Below, in pieces: positions 1 through 7,953 of a DNA stretch of 64,000 nt (positions are counted from its first letter, which is position 1; each line of letters opens with the position of its first letter). The notes under the pieces were generated by a model. That model was not told the origin of the DNA and searched no databases. It saw only the letters and a program-made list of their open reading frames with translations. Source of the DNA: Alphaproteobacteria bacterium. Its GTDB lineage: Bacteria > Pseudomonadota > Alphaproteobacteria > TMED109. Where the stretch lies: contig JAJDZX010000113.1 in assembly GCA_022824395.1 (NCBI GenBank), forward strand, positions 62,001-126,000, read 5' to 3'. The position numbers and the translations under genes are program-made.

Positions 1-596
1 CCGACGTGCTCCAGCACGCGCCGAACCTCGCGGTTCTTGCCCTCGCGCACGGTCACTTCCAGCCACCCGTTGGTCTTGCCGACACGCGTCACCTTGACCA
101 CGACCGGTCCATACAGCACGCCGAGGATGCGCGTGCCGCTGGCCAGCGTCGCCAGGCGCGCCGGATCAATGCGGCCGTGCACGCGAACCCGATAGTGCCG
201 CGGAAGGCCGGTCCGCGGCAACTCGAGCCATCGTTTCAGGGAGCCGTCGGTGGTCAGGAGCAGGAGGCCTTCCGAGGCGATGTCGAGGCGACCGACGGGA
301 TGGAGATACGGGAGATGGCCCGGCAAGAGATCAAACACTGTCGGCCGGTTCGCCGGGTCGGCGCGTGCCGTCACCACCCCGGGTGGCTTGTGCAGCCGGA
401 ACAGACGGGCCGGGCCCGGGACGGGCAGGAGGTCGCCGTCCACCGTCACCCGGTCTCCCGTGGCCACGGTGCGGCCTGGCTGCGTTACGCGTTCCCCGTT
501 GACGTGGACGCGACCGGCTGCGACCCAGGCCTCGGCCATGCGACGGGAACAGAGCCCCGACCGCGCGATACGTCGTCCGATGCGCTCCCCGGTCAA
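1..596 (-). CDS. rluB: rRNA pseudouridine synthase, RsuA/RluB family (3' end missing)
   Basis: This gene isomerises a uridine in rRNA, most likely in 23S rRNA as RluB does. The frame opens with TTG at 596-594, overlapping the stop of the upstream gene as TTGA. Residues about 1-55 form an S4 RNA-binding domain. The family catalytic motif GRLDIASEGLLLLTTDG lies at about 102-118, with Asp105 as the expected catalytic residue. The C-terminal EGKNREVRR motif is present just before the window edge cuts the gene. The family is clear. RluB rather than RsuA, RluE or RluF is inferred from the alphaproteobacterial context. No ATG fits between the overlap and the S4 domain, so TTG is the best start. Confidence 0.85.
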   Translation of the reverse strand, partial: MTGERIGRRIARSGLCSRRMAEAWVAAGRVHVNGERVTQPGRTVATGDRVTVDGDLLPVPGPARLFRLHKPPGVVTARADPANRPTVFDLLPGHLPYLHPVGRLDIASEGLLLLTTDGSLKRWLELPRTGLPRHYRVRVHGRIDPARLATLASGTRILGVLYGPVVVKVTRVGKTNGWLEVTVREGKNREVRRVLEHV

Positions 597-1315
597 GGGC
601 GCCCGGCCGCCGCCACGAAGGCTCGGCCCAGACGGCGATCACCTTCCTGCAAGGTGAATTCGGGGTGCCACTGCACCCCGATGCAGAAGCGGTAACCCGG
701 ATGTTCGATCCCCTCGATCACCCCGTCGGGCGCCACGGCGTTGACCATGACGCCGGTACCCAGGTCGTCGACGGCCTGATGATGTGCGCTGTTCACCTCC
801 AGCCGAGCAGATCCCACGATGGTCGCCAGCCGGGTGCCGTGCACGAGGTCGACCGCGTGGCCAGGCTCGTCGCGCGGATTGGGCTGCTCGTGTTCCAGCG
901 CCGCGGCCACCGCGCTCGGAATGTGCTGCAGCAGGGTGCCGCCCAGCACGACGTTGAGCAGTTGCTCACCCCCGCAGATTCCTAGGACCGGAAGATCCTG
1001 CGCGAGGGCCTGGCGCGTGATCGCGGCCTCAAATGCCGTCCGGCGGTCCTTCGTTGTCACGCTCGCATGGCGTTGGCGCGCGCCGAACAACGCCGGATCC
1101 ACGTCGAAGGCGCCGCCAGTCACGACCAGCCCATCCAGATGCCGCATCAGGTCCGCGACGAGGTCTGGCTCGTGCGGGAGTGCGACCGGGACGGCCCCGG
1201 ACGCGGTCATCCAGTCCACGTAGTTCTGTCGCAGCGCGTACCACGGGAATTTCGAGTACGTCTCGGCCGTTTCGTGGTCGAGGGTCAGGCCAATGAGCGG
1301 TCGGTCGGTCGGCAC
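593..1315 (-). CDS. Class I glutamine-amidotransferase-like hydrolase, PuuD type
   Basis: This is probably a cytoplasmic gamma-glutamyl amide hydrolase of the peptidase C26 family. The best-known member, PuuD, cleaves gamma-glutamyl-GABA in putrescine breakdown. The catalytic triad is visible: Cys114 in GICGGEQ, and His217 with Glu219 in GVQWHPEF. The N-terminal IGLTLD strand is typical. At 240 residues the length is normal for the family. The start is GTG at 1315, preceded by a GGAG about nine bases upstream. It overlaps the downstream rluB by four bases, so the two are probably co-transcribed. No other polyamine genes lie nearby, so the substrate is unknown. Confidence 0.75.
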   Translation of the reverse strand: MPTDRPLIGLTLDHETAETYSKFPWYALRQNYVDWMTASGAVPVALPHEPDLVADLMRHLDGLVVTGGAFDVDPALFGARQRHASVTTKDRRTAFEAAITRQALAQDLPVLGICGGEQLLNVVLGGTLLQHIPSAVAAALEHEQPNPRDEPGHAVDLVHGTRLATIVGSARLEVNSAHHQAVDDLGTGVMVNAVAPDGVIEGIEHPGYRFCIGVQWHPEFTLQEGDRRLGRAFVAAAGRP

Positions 1316-1513
1316 CGGGTGGATCTCCGCGCTGCGGAACGTCGCCGTCAGCGCAATGGCCGAGCGGGTTCGCTACTGAGTGACAGCCGGCACCGGCAGC
1401 ATGATCGAGACGGTCTCGGAGGTAAAGCCGTCCAGGCCCGGAGGTCCCGAAACGGGGGCAGGATCGCCCGGTCACGTTCGGGGTTGCCTCGTATGTTACC
1501 TTATATCTGGATA

Positions 1514-1542
1514 TCTGGCGCTCGGAATGTCTGGCGCTCGGA
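1514..1542 (+). repeat. 13-bp direct repeat, 16-bp period, upstream of a small gene
   Basis: The sequence TCTGGCGCTCGGA occurs at 1514-1526 and again at 1530-1542. A short inverted pair, TGGCGC at 1532-1537 and GCGCCA at 1544-1549, overlaps the second copy. The repeats sit 50-75 bases before the 67-residue gene, in a locally AT-richer stretch. They could be an operator or leader hairpin, but this is only inferred from position. Confidence 0.4.
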
Positions 1543-1589
1543 GGCGCCACGAGTATCTTCGGTAGGCCTGCCGACGGAGAGAGCAAGCG

Positions 1590-1793
1590 ATGCCGCTCAC
1601 CAAGAACAATCCTGCGGTCCGGGCTGAAGCCAGCCGCAACCGCCGCGAGAAGACGCATGACGGGAAGCCCGTCAAACCGGTTCTCTACGTCGGCAAGTGG
1701 GTCGGGCACGGTCGCTACGTGGCCGCCCAGGACGAGGCTGGGACTCTGATCCGCGATTCCAACGGTCGGCCCGTTCCGTTTGCTTCGCTCTAG
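1590..1793 (+). CDS. Small basic protein, 67 residues, unknown function
   Basis: I do not recognise a characterised family. The product is 67 residues, rich in Lys and Arg in its first half (motif EKTHDGKPVKPV), with no signal peptide or membrane segment. The C-terminal half reads like a small beta-structured domain (VLYVGKWVGHGRY and then IRDSNGRPVPF). A GGAGAGAG sequence lies a few bases before the ATG, which supports real translation. The coding frame ends 13 bases before the chosen start of the uracil-DNA glycosylase gene, so the two are likely co-transcribed. Its codon use and GC content look like its neighbours. Confidence 0.6.
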   Translation: MPLTKNNPAVRAEASRNRREKTHDGKPVKPVLYVGKWVGHGRYVAAQDEAGTLIRDSNGRPVPFASL

Positions 1794-1806
1794 CCCGCAG
1801 ATCCGG

Positions 1807-2526
1807 ATGTCGACCGGCGACCGTGCGGCGGCGGCGCTGCTGAGTTGGTACGTGGACATGGGCGCGGACGAGGCGTTGGCCGCGGCCCCGCTCAATCGGT
1901 TTCAGGGCGGCTCGCCGCCACCTGAACCGGCCGGAGACGACGGTGGCCCGGCAGTGTCAGCGGCGACACTGGACGAACTCCGCTCGGCGGTCGAGAACTT
2001 TCATGGCTGCCCGTTGCGGACGGACGCCAACCGGACCGTGTTCGCGGACGGCAACCCCGAGGCAGGGCTGATGCTGATCGGCGAGGCCCCTGGCCGTGAG
2101 GAGGACCGGGTCGGCCTCCCGTTCGTCGGCGCCGCCGGGAAGCTTCTGGACCAGATGCTGGCGGCAATCGGCCGCGATCGGACCAGCGCATACATCACGA
2201 ACGTGGTGTTCTGGCGCCCGCTCAACAACCGGACTCCCACCGACGAGGAGATGGCCGCCTGCCTGCCGTTCGTGCGGACCCACGTCTCCCTGGTCCGGCC
2301 GCGGGCGATCCTGCTGCTCGGGGCGGCCGCGGCCCGCGTCCTGCTGGGAACCCGGCTTGGGATCAGCAAGCTGCGTGGCCAATGGCACGAGATCTCGGTG
2401 GGAAACTTGCCGCCGGTGCCGGCGCTGCCGACGTTTCACCCCGCGTTCCTGCTGCGCCAGCCGGCGCGGAAGGCGGACGCATGGCAAGACCTCCGACGCC
2501 TGAGACGGCGTCTCGACACTGCGTGA
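1807..2526 (+). CDS. Uracil-DNA glycosylase, family 4-like
   Basis: The product should remove uracil from DNA as the first step of base excision repair. Motif A, GEAPGREED, is at residues 92-100. NRTPT lies at about 142-146 and the second active-site motif HPA at 211-213. The N-terminal LLSWYVDMGADEAL segment is typical of alphaproteobacterial members. Of the four cysteines that bind the iron-sulfur cluster in family 4 enzymes, only Cys68 and Cys152 have obvious counterparts. The others appear to be Phe65 and Trp136, so a normal cluster is doubtful. ATG 1807 is chosen over an in-frame TTG at 1780 that would run into the preceding gene. Confidence 0.85.
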   Translation: MSTGDRAAAALLSWYVDMGADEALAAAPLNRFQGGSPPPEPAGDDGGPAVSAATLDELRSAVENFHGCPLRTDANRTVFADGNPEAGLMLIGEAPGREEDRVGLPFVGAAGKLLDQMLAAIGRDRTSAYITNVVFWRPLNNRTPTDEEMAACLPFVRTHVSLVRPRAILLLGAAAARVLLGTRLGISKLRGQWHEISVGNLPPVPALPTFHPAFLLRQPARKADAWQDLRRLRRRLDTA

Positions 2527-2535
2527 GCCCGGCGT

Positions 2536-3243
2536 ATGACTGACGACTCACAAGCGCCACACCAACCCGAGACGGCCCCCCTGCCGGGGGAAGTCCCGGC
2601 GATCGAGCTGGTTGCCACCACGGTCGGCTACGGCGGCCCACCGGTCCTGGAAGCGCTGGATTGGCGGGTCGAGCGCGGCGAGCACTGGCTGGTGATCGGT
2701 CCCAGCGGTTCCGGCAAGTCCACGCTCCTGCATCTTCTGGCCGGCTTCCTGACCCCGGCCAAGGGAACTGCCAGGGTCCTGGGCACGGAGTTGGCGACGC
2801 TGGCCCCACCGGCGCGGGACCGCTTCCGGGGCGGTAGCATGGCCATCGTGTTTCAGCGGCAGCACCTGGTGCAGGCGCTCAACGTCACGCAGAACCTCGG
2901 TCTGGCCCGGCGCCTGGCGGGGTTGGACCCGGGCCCGGAAGTCATCCGGGCCACGCTCCGGCGGCTCGGTGTCGATGCGTTCGCCCGCACCCGGCCGGCA
3001 GCGCTGAGCGTCGGGGAGGCACAGCGCGTTGCGCTGGCGCGGGCGCTGGTGGTCGAACCGAAGATCTTGCTGGCGGACGAGCCGACCGCGAGCCTGGACG
3101 ATCGTAACGCTGACACTGTGGCGGAACTGCTGACGCAGGAAGCAGAGCGTCTCGGATCGACTCTCGTGATGACCACCCACGACGCCCGTGTGCGCGAGCG
3201 GTTTGCGCGGCGTCTGGTCCTAGGCGAACGGGGGCGCTCATGA
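2536..3243 (+). CDS. ABC transporter ATP-binding protein, LolD/MacB-like
   Basis: This is the ATPase subunit that powers the FtsX-type permease encoded immediately downstream. The Walker A motif GPSGSGKST is at residues 55-63. A Q-loop (VFQRQHL), a slightly atypical signature LSVGEAQRV, the Walker B motif ILLADEP and a switch-region His in TTHDARV follow in the right order. At 235 residues it is a single nucleotide-binding domain with a short N-terminal extension. It starts nine bases after the glycosylase gene and ends in an ATGA overlap with the permease gene. With the DUF3299 gene further down it resembles the zinc-linked ABC clusters known from Vibrio. The transported substrate is inferred. 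Confidence 0.85.
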   Translation: MTDDSQAPHQPETAPLPGEVPAIELVATTVGYGGPPVLEALDWRVERGEHWLVIGPSGSGKSTLLHLLAGFLTPAKGTARVLGTELATLAPPARDRFRGGSMAIVFQRQHLVQALNVTQNLGLARRLAGLDPGPEVIRATLRRLGVDAFARTRPAALSVGEAQRVALARALVVEPKILLADEPTASLDDRNADTVAELLTQEAERLGSTLVMTTHDARVRERFARRLVLGERGRS

Positions 3244-4496
3244 ACATCTGGAGCTTGGCCTGGGCCTGGATTCGCTTCCGGCCATTGGGTGCCTCACTGA
3301 ATGTGGCGCTGCTCGCGCTCGGTACAGCGACCATCGCCCTGCTGATGATGGCGTCCCAGCAGTTCGAGCAGCGGCTGAGCGCGGACGCGGATGCCGTCGA
3401 CATGGTGGTGGGTGCCAAGGGCAGCCCCATGCAGTTGGTGCTTTCGACGGTGTTCCACGTCGACGCGCCGGTGGGCAACGTCCCTGCAAAAGAAGCCCGG
3501 TTTCTCGAGGAGCACGCGATGATCGAAGAGGTCATCCCGATGGCGCTGGGGGACGGTTTCCGAGGCTACCGGATTGTCGGGACGGACACGAGTTACTTGG
3601 ACCTGTACGGGGCGGAGGTGGCCGAAGGCCGACTGTGGGACGAGCCGCTGGAGGCCGTCTTCGGGGCCGTCGCGGCCGCCCAGACCGGCTTGGGGCTGGG
3701 CGACCGCTTCGTCGGTGAACACGGGCTCGGTGGGGCCGGCGGCCCCACCCACGACGAATTTCCCTACGACGTGGTGGGTCTGCTGGCTCCGACCGGGAGC
3801 GTGGTGGACCGTCTCGTGTTCACGTCGGTTGCGACGGTGCAGATCGTGCACGAAATGGATCCCGACCACGACCATGACGAGGATCACGCCGACCATGCGG
3901 ATGACGAGGACCACGCCGACCATGCGGATGACGAGGACCACGCCGATCTCCGGCCGCCCGAGGTCACGGCCTTCCTAGTCGATTTTTCCACGCCGATGGC
4001 GGCCGTTGCGCTACCTCGCGAAATCAACCAGTCGACGGTGATGCAGGCTGCGCGCCCAGCGTACGAGATCCGGCGCCTGTTCCGGCTGGTGGGATATGGT
4101 GCCGACATCGTGCGCGCGTTCGCGGTGATCCTAGTCATCGGGGCGGTGCTCGGCCTGTTTACTGCCCTCTTCCAGGCCCTCGAGGAACGCCGTGCGGACC
4201 TCGCGGTGATGCGGGTGTTGGGCGCCACGCAGCTCCGGCTGTTCTGGCAGATCGTGGCCGAGAGCCTTATATTGACCGTTGCTGGCACAGTTCTGGGGTT
4301 GGTCCTCGCCCACGGCGTGGCTTGGGGCGCAAGCCTGTGGTTGTGGGAGCACAACCAGATCCTGGTGTCGTTCGCTTGGGCTGACGGCGAGGTTGTGCTG
4401 GTCTTGGCGGTGCTCGGGCTTGGCATTCTGGCAGCGCTGCCGTCCGCCGTTCGTGCCGCCCGGATCGATATTCCTCGGGTGCTGTCGGGCGGCTGA
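3240..4496 (+). CDS. FtsX-family ABC permease with His/Asp-rich extracytoplasmic loop
   Basis: This inner-membrane permease is the partner of the upstream ATPase. One hydrophobic segment lies near residues 20-40. A long extracytoplasmic region follows, and three more membrane segments lie between about 280 and 410 in the FtsX arrangement. The DLAVMRVLGAT segment is the usual ATPase-coupling region. Residues about 204-238 form a dense His/Asp/Glu tract built from DHADDEDHA repeats, which is a plausible site for zinc or another divalent metal. Ordinary LolC/MacB permeases lack this tract. The start codon overlaps the ATPase stop by four bases. Metal handling is inferred from the tract and the DUF3299 neighbour. 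Confidence 0.85.
   Translation: MNIWSLAWAWIRFRPLGASLNVALLALGTATIALLMMASQQFEQRLSADADAVDMVVGAKGSPMQLVLSTVFHVDAPVGNVPAKEARFLEEHAMIEEVIPMALGDGFRGYRIVGTDTSYLDLYGAEVAEGRLWDEPLEAVFGAVAAAQTGLGLGDRFVGEHGLGGAGGPTHDEFPYDVVGLLAPTGSVVDRLVFTSVATVQIVHEMDPDHDHDEDHADHADDEDHADHADDEDHADLRPPEVTAFLVDFSTPMAAVALPREINQSTVMQAARPAYEIRRLFRLVGYGADIVRAFAVILVIGAVLGLFTALFQALEERRADLAVMRVLGATQLRLFWQIVAESLILTVAGTVLGLVLAHGVAWGASLWLWEHNQILVSFAWADGEVVLVLAVLGLGILAALPSAVRAARIDIPRVLSGG
3891..3944 (+). repeat. Two perfect 27-bp tandem repeats in the permease gene
   Basis: A 27-bp unit beginning GACCATGCGGATGACGAGGA is present twice without a mismatch, at 3891-3917 and 3918-3944. A partial, diverged copy lies just upstream at about 3872-3890. 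Each unit encodes DHADDEDHA, so copy-number change by slippage keeps the frame and alters the number of candidate metal-binding His residues. Confidence 0.9.
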
Positions 4497-4519
4497 GGAA
4501 GTTGGCATGGAGACCTAGC

Positions 4520-5101
4520 ATGCGAAGTTCTCGGGCTCTCCTAACGGCAGGGATGGCAGCGGCGGTTGTCGGCTGGGCGATGTGGGCCGTTGCTCAGGAC
4601 TACGCGCGGGACTACCAGCAGGACCCGGCGGCGGTGCCGGCAGAGGGCGCGGATGCGGCGACGGGCGAGGAGCCGCACGAGCGGATGGACTACCGGGAGG
4701 CGCTGGAGCTCGGCATTACGCCGGCATTGCCCGAGATGGAGGGCACCGTGTCGTGGGACCTGTTGACCACGAGCACGCTGGGCTACGACGAGCGCTTTGA
4801 CGAGTTGCGGCCGATGTTTCCGCCGGACGTGCAGGCGCTCGCCGGGACCCAGGTCAGAATCGTGGGCTTCAACATTCCGCTCGACAGTTCGGGGCGCAGA
4901 ATCCTGCTGAGCCTGATTTCGCCTTCGTGTCCATTTTGCCTGCCTGGCGGACCAGAGACAGTGGTCGAGGTCGAGGCGGTGGAGGCGATCGCGGTGGCAT
5001 TGGAGCCGATCGTGCTGGAGGGGACATTCGAATTGATCGGCGACGGGGTCTGGACGGGGCGTTATTTCTACCGTCTGACCGGAGCCCGCAAGGTTTCCTG
5101 A
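4520..5101 (+). CDS. Exported DUF3299-family protein
   Basis: The product is a 193-residue secreted protein of a family with no settled biochemical function. Residues 1-26 form a signal peptide ending in AVAQ. The family features follow: SWDLL near 78, VRIVGFNIPLD near 113-122, and the SPSCPFC motif with Cys137 and Cys140. The cysteine pair could bind metal or be redox active in the periplasm. The gene starts 23 bases after the permease stop, so it probably belongs to the same operon. In Vibrio the zinc-regulated zrg ABC cluster contains a DUF3299 protein, as I recall, so a metal-delivery role is reasonable. ATG 4520 is preferred over TTG 4502 because it begins a clean signal peptide. Confidence 0.75.
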   Translation: MRSSRALLTAGMAAAVVGWAMWAVAQDYARDYQQDPAAVPAEGADAATGEEPHERMDYREALELGITPALPEMEGTVSWDLLTTSTLGYDERFDELRPMFPPDVQALAGTQVRIVGFNIPLDSSGRRILLSLISPSCPFCLPGGPETVVEVEAVEAIAVALEPIVLEGTFELIGDGVWTGRYFYRLTGARKVS

Positions 5102-5117
5102 TCGGCTGATCCTCGAC

Positions 5118-5900
5118 ATGTCGGTCCCTGGTAGCGAGTCCGGTCGCGGACGCGTTGGCCTGTTCGTGACCTGCCTCGCCGATCTGTTCAGGCCGTCAGT
5201 GGCTTGGGCATCGGTTCGACTGCTGGAACAGGCCGGGTTCGAGGTGACGGTGCCGGATCGCCAGACCTGCTGCGGCCAGCCCGCCTACAACGCCGGCGAC
5301 TTGCCGACGGCGCGACGCGTTGCGCGTGGCATCCTGGACGCCTTCGAACCCTTCGACTACGTCGTGGCGCCGTCGGGGAGCTGCGCCGGCATGCTGCGGC
5401 TGCACCTCGGCCGGCTGTTCGAGTCCGAGCCGGACACGGCCACCCGGGCGGAGCAGCTGGCCCGGCGGACCCATGAACTGACCGAATTCCTCGTGGACGT
5501 CGCCGGCTGGACCGGGGTTGCGGCATCATTCCCGCACCGCGTGACCTACCACGATTCGTGTTCGTCGCTGCGGGAGATGGCGGTGCGCGATCAGCCGCGT
5601 GCACTGATGGCGCAGGTGCAGGGGCTCGAGCTGGTGGAACTTGGGGATCGGGATGTGTGCTGCGGTTTTGGTGGCACCTTCTGCGTGAAGTATCCCGACA
5701 TCTCCACGAAGATGGTCTCCGACAAGACCGCTGCCATTGCCGCGACCGGTGCGGAGACCGTGCTGGCGGGGGATCTCGGCTGTCTCCTCAATATCGCCGG
5801 GAGGCTGGCCCGCGAAGGGCGGCCGGTCGCCTGCCGGCACGTGGCCGAAGTGCTCGCCGGCACGAACGGCACTGACCCCATCGTTCCGGTCGGGCCATGA
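5118..5900 (+). CDS. lutA: L-lactate oxidation iron-sulfur protein LutA
   Basis: LutA, LutB and LutC together oxidise L-lactate to pyruvate in the cytoplasm. This subunit has two cysteine-rich CCG domains. The first contains TCCGQPAYN and the SGSCAGM segment. The second contains HDSCSSL and DVCCGFGGTFC. Its 260 residues are close to the usual length. The gene lies 16 bases after the DUF3299 gene and ends with an ATGA overlap into lutB. It is the first member of a six-gene chain of four-base overlaps reaching parB. No FadR- or LutR-type regulator gene is adjacent. The physiological substrate is inferred from the family. Confidence 0.88.
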   Translation: MSVPGSESGRGRVGLFVTCLADLFRPSVAWASVRLLEQAGFEVTVPDRQTCCGQPAYNAGDLPTARRVARGILDAFEPFDYVVAPSGSCAGMLRLHLGRLFESEPDTATRAEQLARRTHELTEFLVDVAGWTGVAASFPHRVTYHDSCSSLREMAVRDQPRALMAQVQGLELVELGDRDVCCGFGGTFCVKYPDISTKMVSDKTAAIAATGAETVLAGDLGCLLNIAGRLAREGRPVACRHVAEVLAGTNGTDPIVPVGP

Positions 5901-7318
5901 TGGACGGCGCTGCAGCCGCACGGTTCCCCGAGGCCAGTGCCCGCGCGCTCGGGGACGAGAACTTGCAGGCCGCGTTGCGTTTGCTCGGGGAGGGCTTCCA
6001 GGCCCGCCGCACCGATGCGGTGGAGCGGTTCGCCGCGTTCGAGGATGCGCGCGACGCGGCCGTGGCCGCGAAGACCCGCACGCTGCGTCACCTGGACCGC
6101 CATCTGGAGACCTTCGAAGCGCGCTGCCGGGAACACGGCGGAGTCGTGCACTGGGCGGAGACGCCGGCGGACGCCCGCCAGATCGTGCTGGAACTGCTGA
6201 CCGACCGGGGCGTGCGGGTGCTGAGCAAGGGCAAGACGATGGTGGCCGAGGAAATCGGTCTCAACGGCTTCCTAGAGGCAAACGGGATCGAGGTGATCGA
6301 GACCGATCTGGGCGAATACATCATCCAGCTCGCCGAAGAAGCGCCCAGCCACATCATCGTTCCGGCCATCCACAAGACGATGCCGCAGGTAGCCGATTTG
6401 TTCCGGCAGCACCACGACCAGACCGGGGCGGAGCTGTTCCCTCGCCGCACGCCCGCCGACCTTGTCGCCGAGGCGCGCGCCGTGCTGCGCGGGCGTTTCC
6501 TTGAGGCGGACGCCGGCCTCACCGGCGCGAACTTCCTGGTCGCCGAGACGGGGAGCTCGGTCATCGTGACGAACGAGGGAAACGGCGATCTCACCCAGAC
6601 GCTGCCACAACTGCATATCGTGCTCGCCACGATCGAGAAAGTGGTGCCGACGCTGGCTGACGGCGCGGCCATTCTGAGAGTCCTGGCCCGCTCCGCGACT
6701 GGGCAGGACATGTCTGCCTACACGACGGTCTCGACGGGCCCCCGGCGACCGTCCGATGTCGACGGTCCCGCCGAGTACCACGTGGTCTTGGTGGACAACG
6801 GTCGTTCTCGGCTGCTGGGTACCCCAGCCGAGGAGGTGCTGCGCTGCATCCGCTGCGGGGCCTGCATGAACCACTGCCCGGTGTACGGCGCCGTGGGCGG
6901 TCATGCGTACGGCTGGGTGTATCCCGGCCCGATCGGCGCAGCGCTGACGCCGGCCCTGCTGGGCGTCGAGACTGCCCGTCATCTCCCCAACGCCTCCAGC
7001 CTGTGCGGCCGCTGTGAAGAGGTGTGCCCCATGCGCATCCCGCTGCCGAAGATCTTCCGGTACTGGCGCGAACAAGAACATGCGGCGCGCCTGAACTCGG
7101 GGCGGATGCGGCTGGGCCTGGCCATTTGGGGCTGGCTTGCCGCCCGACCGCGGCTGTATCGGCTGGCTACGGGTGCGGCGATGCGGGTTTTGTCTCGGCT
7201 CGCGGGGCGATCGCGCCGTTTCCGGAGCCTGTTCCTGGCGAGCGGGTGGACCCAATCACGCGATTTTCCGGCGCCCGCCGGCCGAACATTCCTCAACAGC
7301 TGGAAGCAGCGGTCATGA
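5897..7318 (+). CDS. lutB: L-lactate oxidation iron-sulfur protein LutB
   Basis: LutB is the large subunit of the LutABC complex. Residues about 60-300 carry the LUD domain, with LSKGKTMVAEEIGLN and then AETGSSVIVTNEGN. A ferredoxin-like region follows with two 4Fe-4S cysteine clusters, CIRCGACMNHCPVY and CGRCEEVCPMRIP. A hydrophobic C-terminal tail follows these clusters. At 473 residues it has the full family length. Both junctions are ATGA overlaps, with lutA upstream and lutC downstream, so the three subunits are probably made in coupled amounts. All cluster-forming cysteines are present. Confidence 0.9.
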   Translation: MMDGAAAARFPEASARALGDENLQAALRLLGEGFQARRTDAVERFAAFEDARDAAVAAKTRTLRHLDRHLETFEARCREHGGVVHWAETPADARQIVLELLTDRGVRVLSKGKTMVAEEIGLNGFLEANGIEVIETDLGEYIIQLAEEAPSHIIVPAIHKTMPQVADLFRQHHDQTGAELFPRRTPADLVAEARAVLRGRFLEADAGLTGANFLVAETGSSVIVTNEGNGDLTQTLPQLHIVLATIEKVVPTLADGAAILRVLARSATGQDMSAYTTVSTGPRRPSDVDGPAEYHVVLVDNGRSRLLGTPAEEVLRCIRCGACMNHCPVYGAVGGHAYGWVYPGPIGAALTPALLGVETARHLPNASSLCGRCEEVCPMRIPLPKIFRYWREQEHAARLNSGRMRLGLAIWGWLAARPRLYRLATGAAMRVLSRLAGRSRRFRSLFLASGWTQSRDFPAPAGRTFLNSWKQRS

Positions 7319-7953
7319 GTGGGGCCCGCGAGCGGATCCTCACTCGAGTGCGCGAACGCCTCGGATCGGCACCCGAGGAGCCCGCACCCTCGCGGGAGCC
7401 TCGGGAGGTGCGCTCCGGCGACGTGGGCGAATTCTGCCGGCGGCTTCAGGCCGCCGGGGCGAGCGTCGAGCGGATTGCGGAAGATGCAGTGCCGCAGGCC
7501 GTCGCCCGGTACCTGGCGGAGCGCAATCTGGCGGCTCGGGTCAAGGTGTCGCCGGCGCTCGCGAACCTCGGCTGGGCGGAGGAACCGCTGCTGGAGACCG
7601 CAGTCGGCGTCGCCGACCTCGCCGATTCGGCGGCCGTCATGCCGGCGGCCCTGGGAGTTGCCGAGACGGGGAGCCTCGTCCACGCCTCGGCCGAAGACAA
7701 CCCCACGACGAATCATTTCCTGCCCGACCACGCGATCGCGGTCGTGGCTGAGGAGACGGTGTGCGCTGACCTCGAGGCGGCGTTCTCGGCCGCGTCCGGC
7801 CCAGTGATGCCGCGGACGATCTGCCTGATTACCGGACCGTCTCGCACCGGCGACATCGAGCAGCGCATCGAGCTTGGCGCGCATGGTCCGCGTACTCTTC
7901 ACGTACTGGTCACCGCGCCGGTGCCTGAGCGTGGCCCGACCTCCGCGACATGA
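7315..7953 (+). CDS. lutC: LUD-domain protein LutC
   Basis: LutC is the third LutABC component and consists of one LUD domain. The start is ATG 7315, which overlaps the lutB stop and gives an N-terminus (MSGARERILTRVRERLG) typical of LutC. The conserved stretch VAETGSLVHASAEDN and the C-terminal TGPSRTGDIEQ motif are present. At 212 residues it has the normal length. Its stop overlaps the start of the smr gene by four bases. The complete lutABC set suggests a functional lactate oxidation system. Confidence 0.88.
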   Translation: MSGARERILTRVRERLGSAPEEPAPSREPREVRSGDVGEFCRRLQAAGASVERIAEDAVPQAVARYLAERNLAARVKVSPALANLGWAEEPLLETAVGVADLADSAAVMPAALGVAETGSLVHASAEDNPTTNHFLPDHAIAVVAEETVCADLEAAFSAASGPVMPRTICLITGPSRTGDIEQRIELGAHGPRTLHVLVTAPVPERGPTSAT

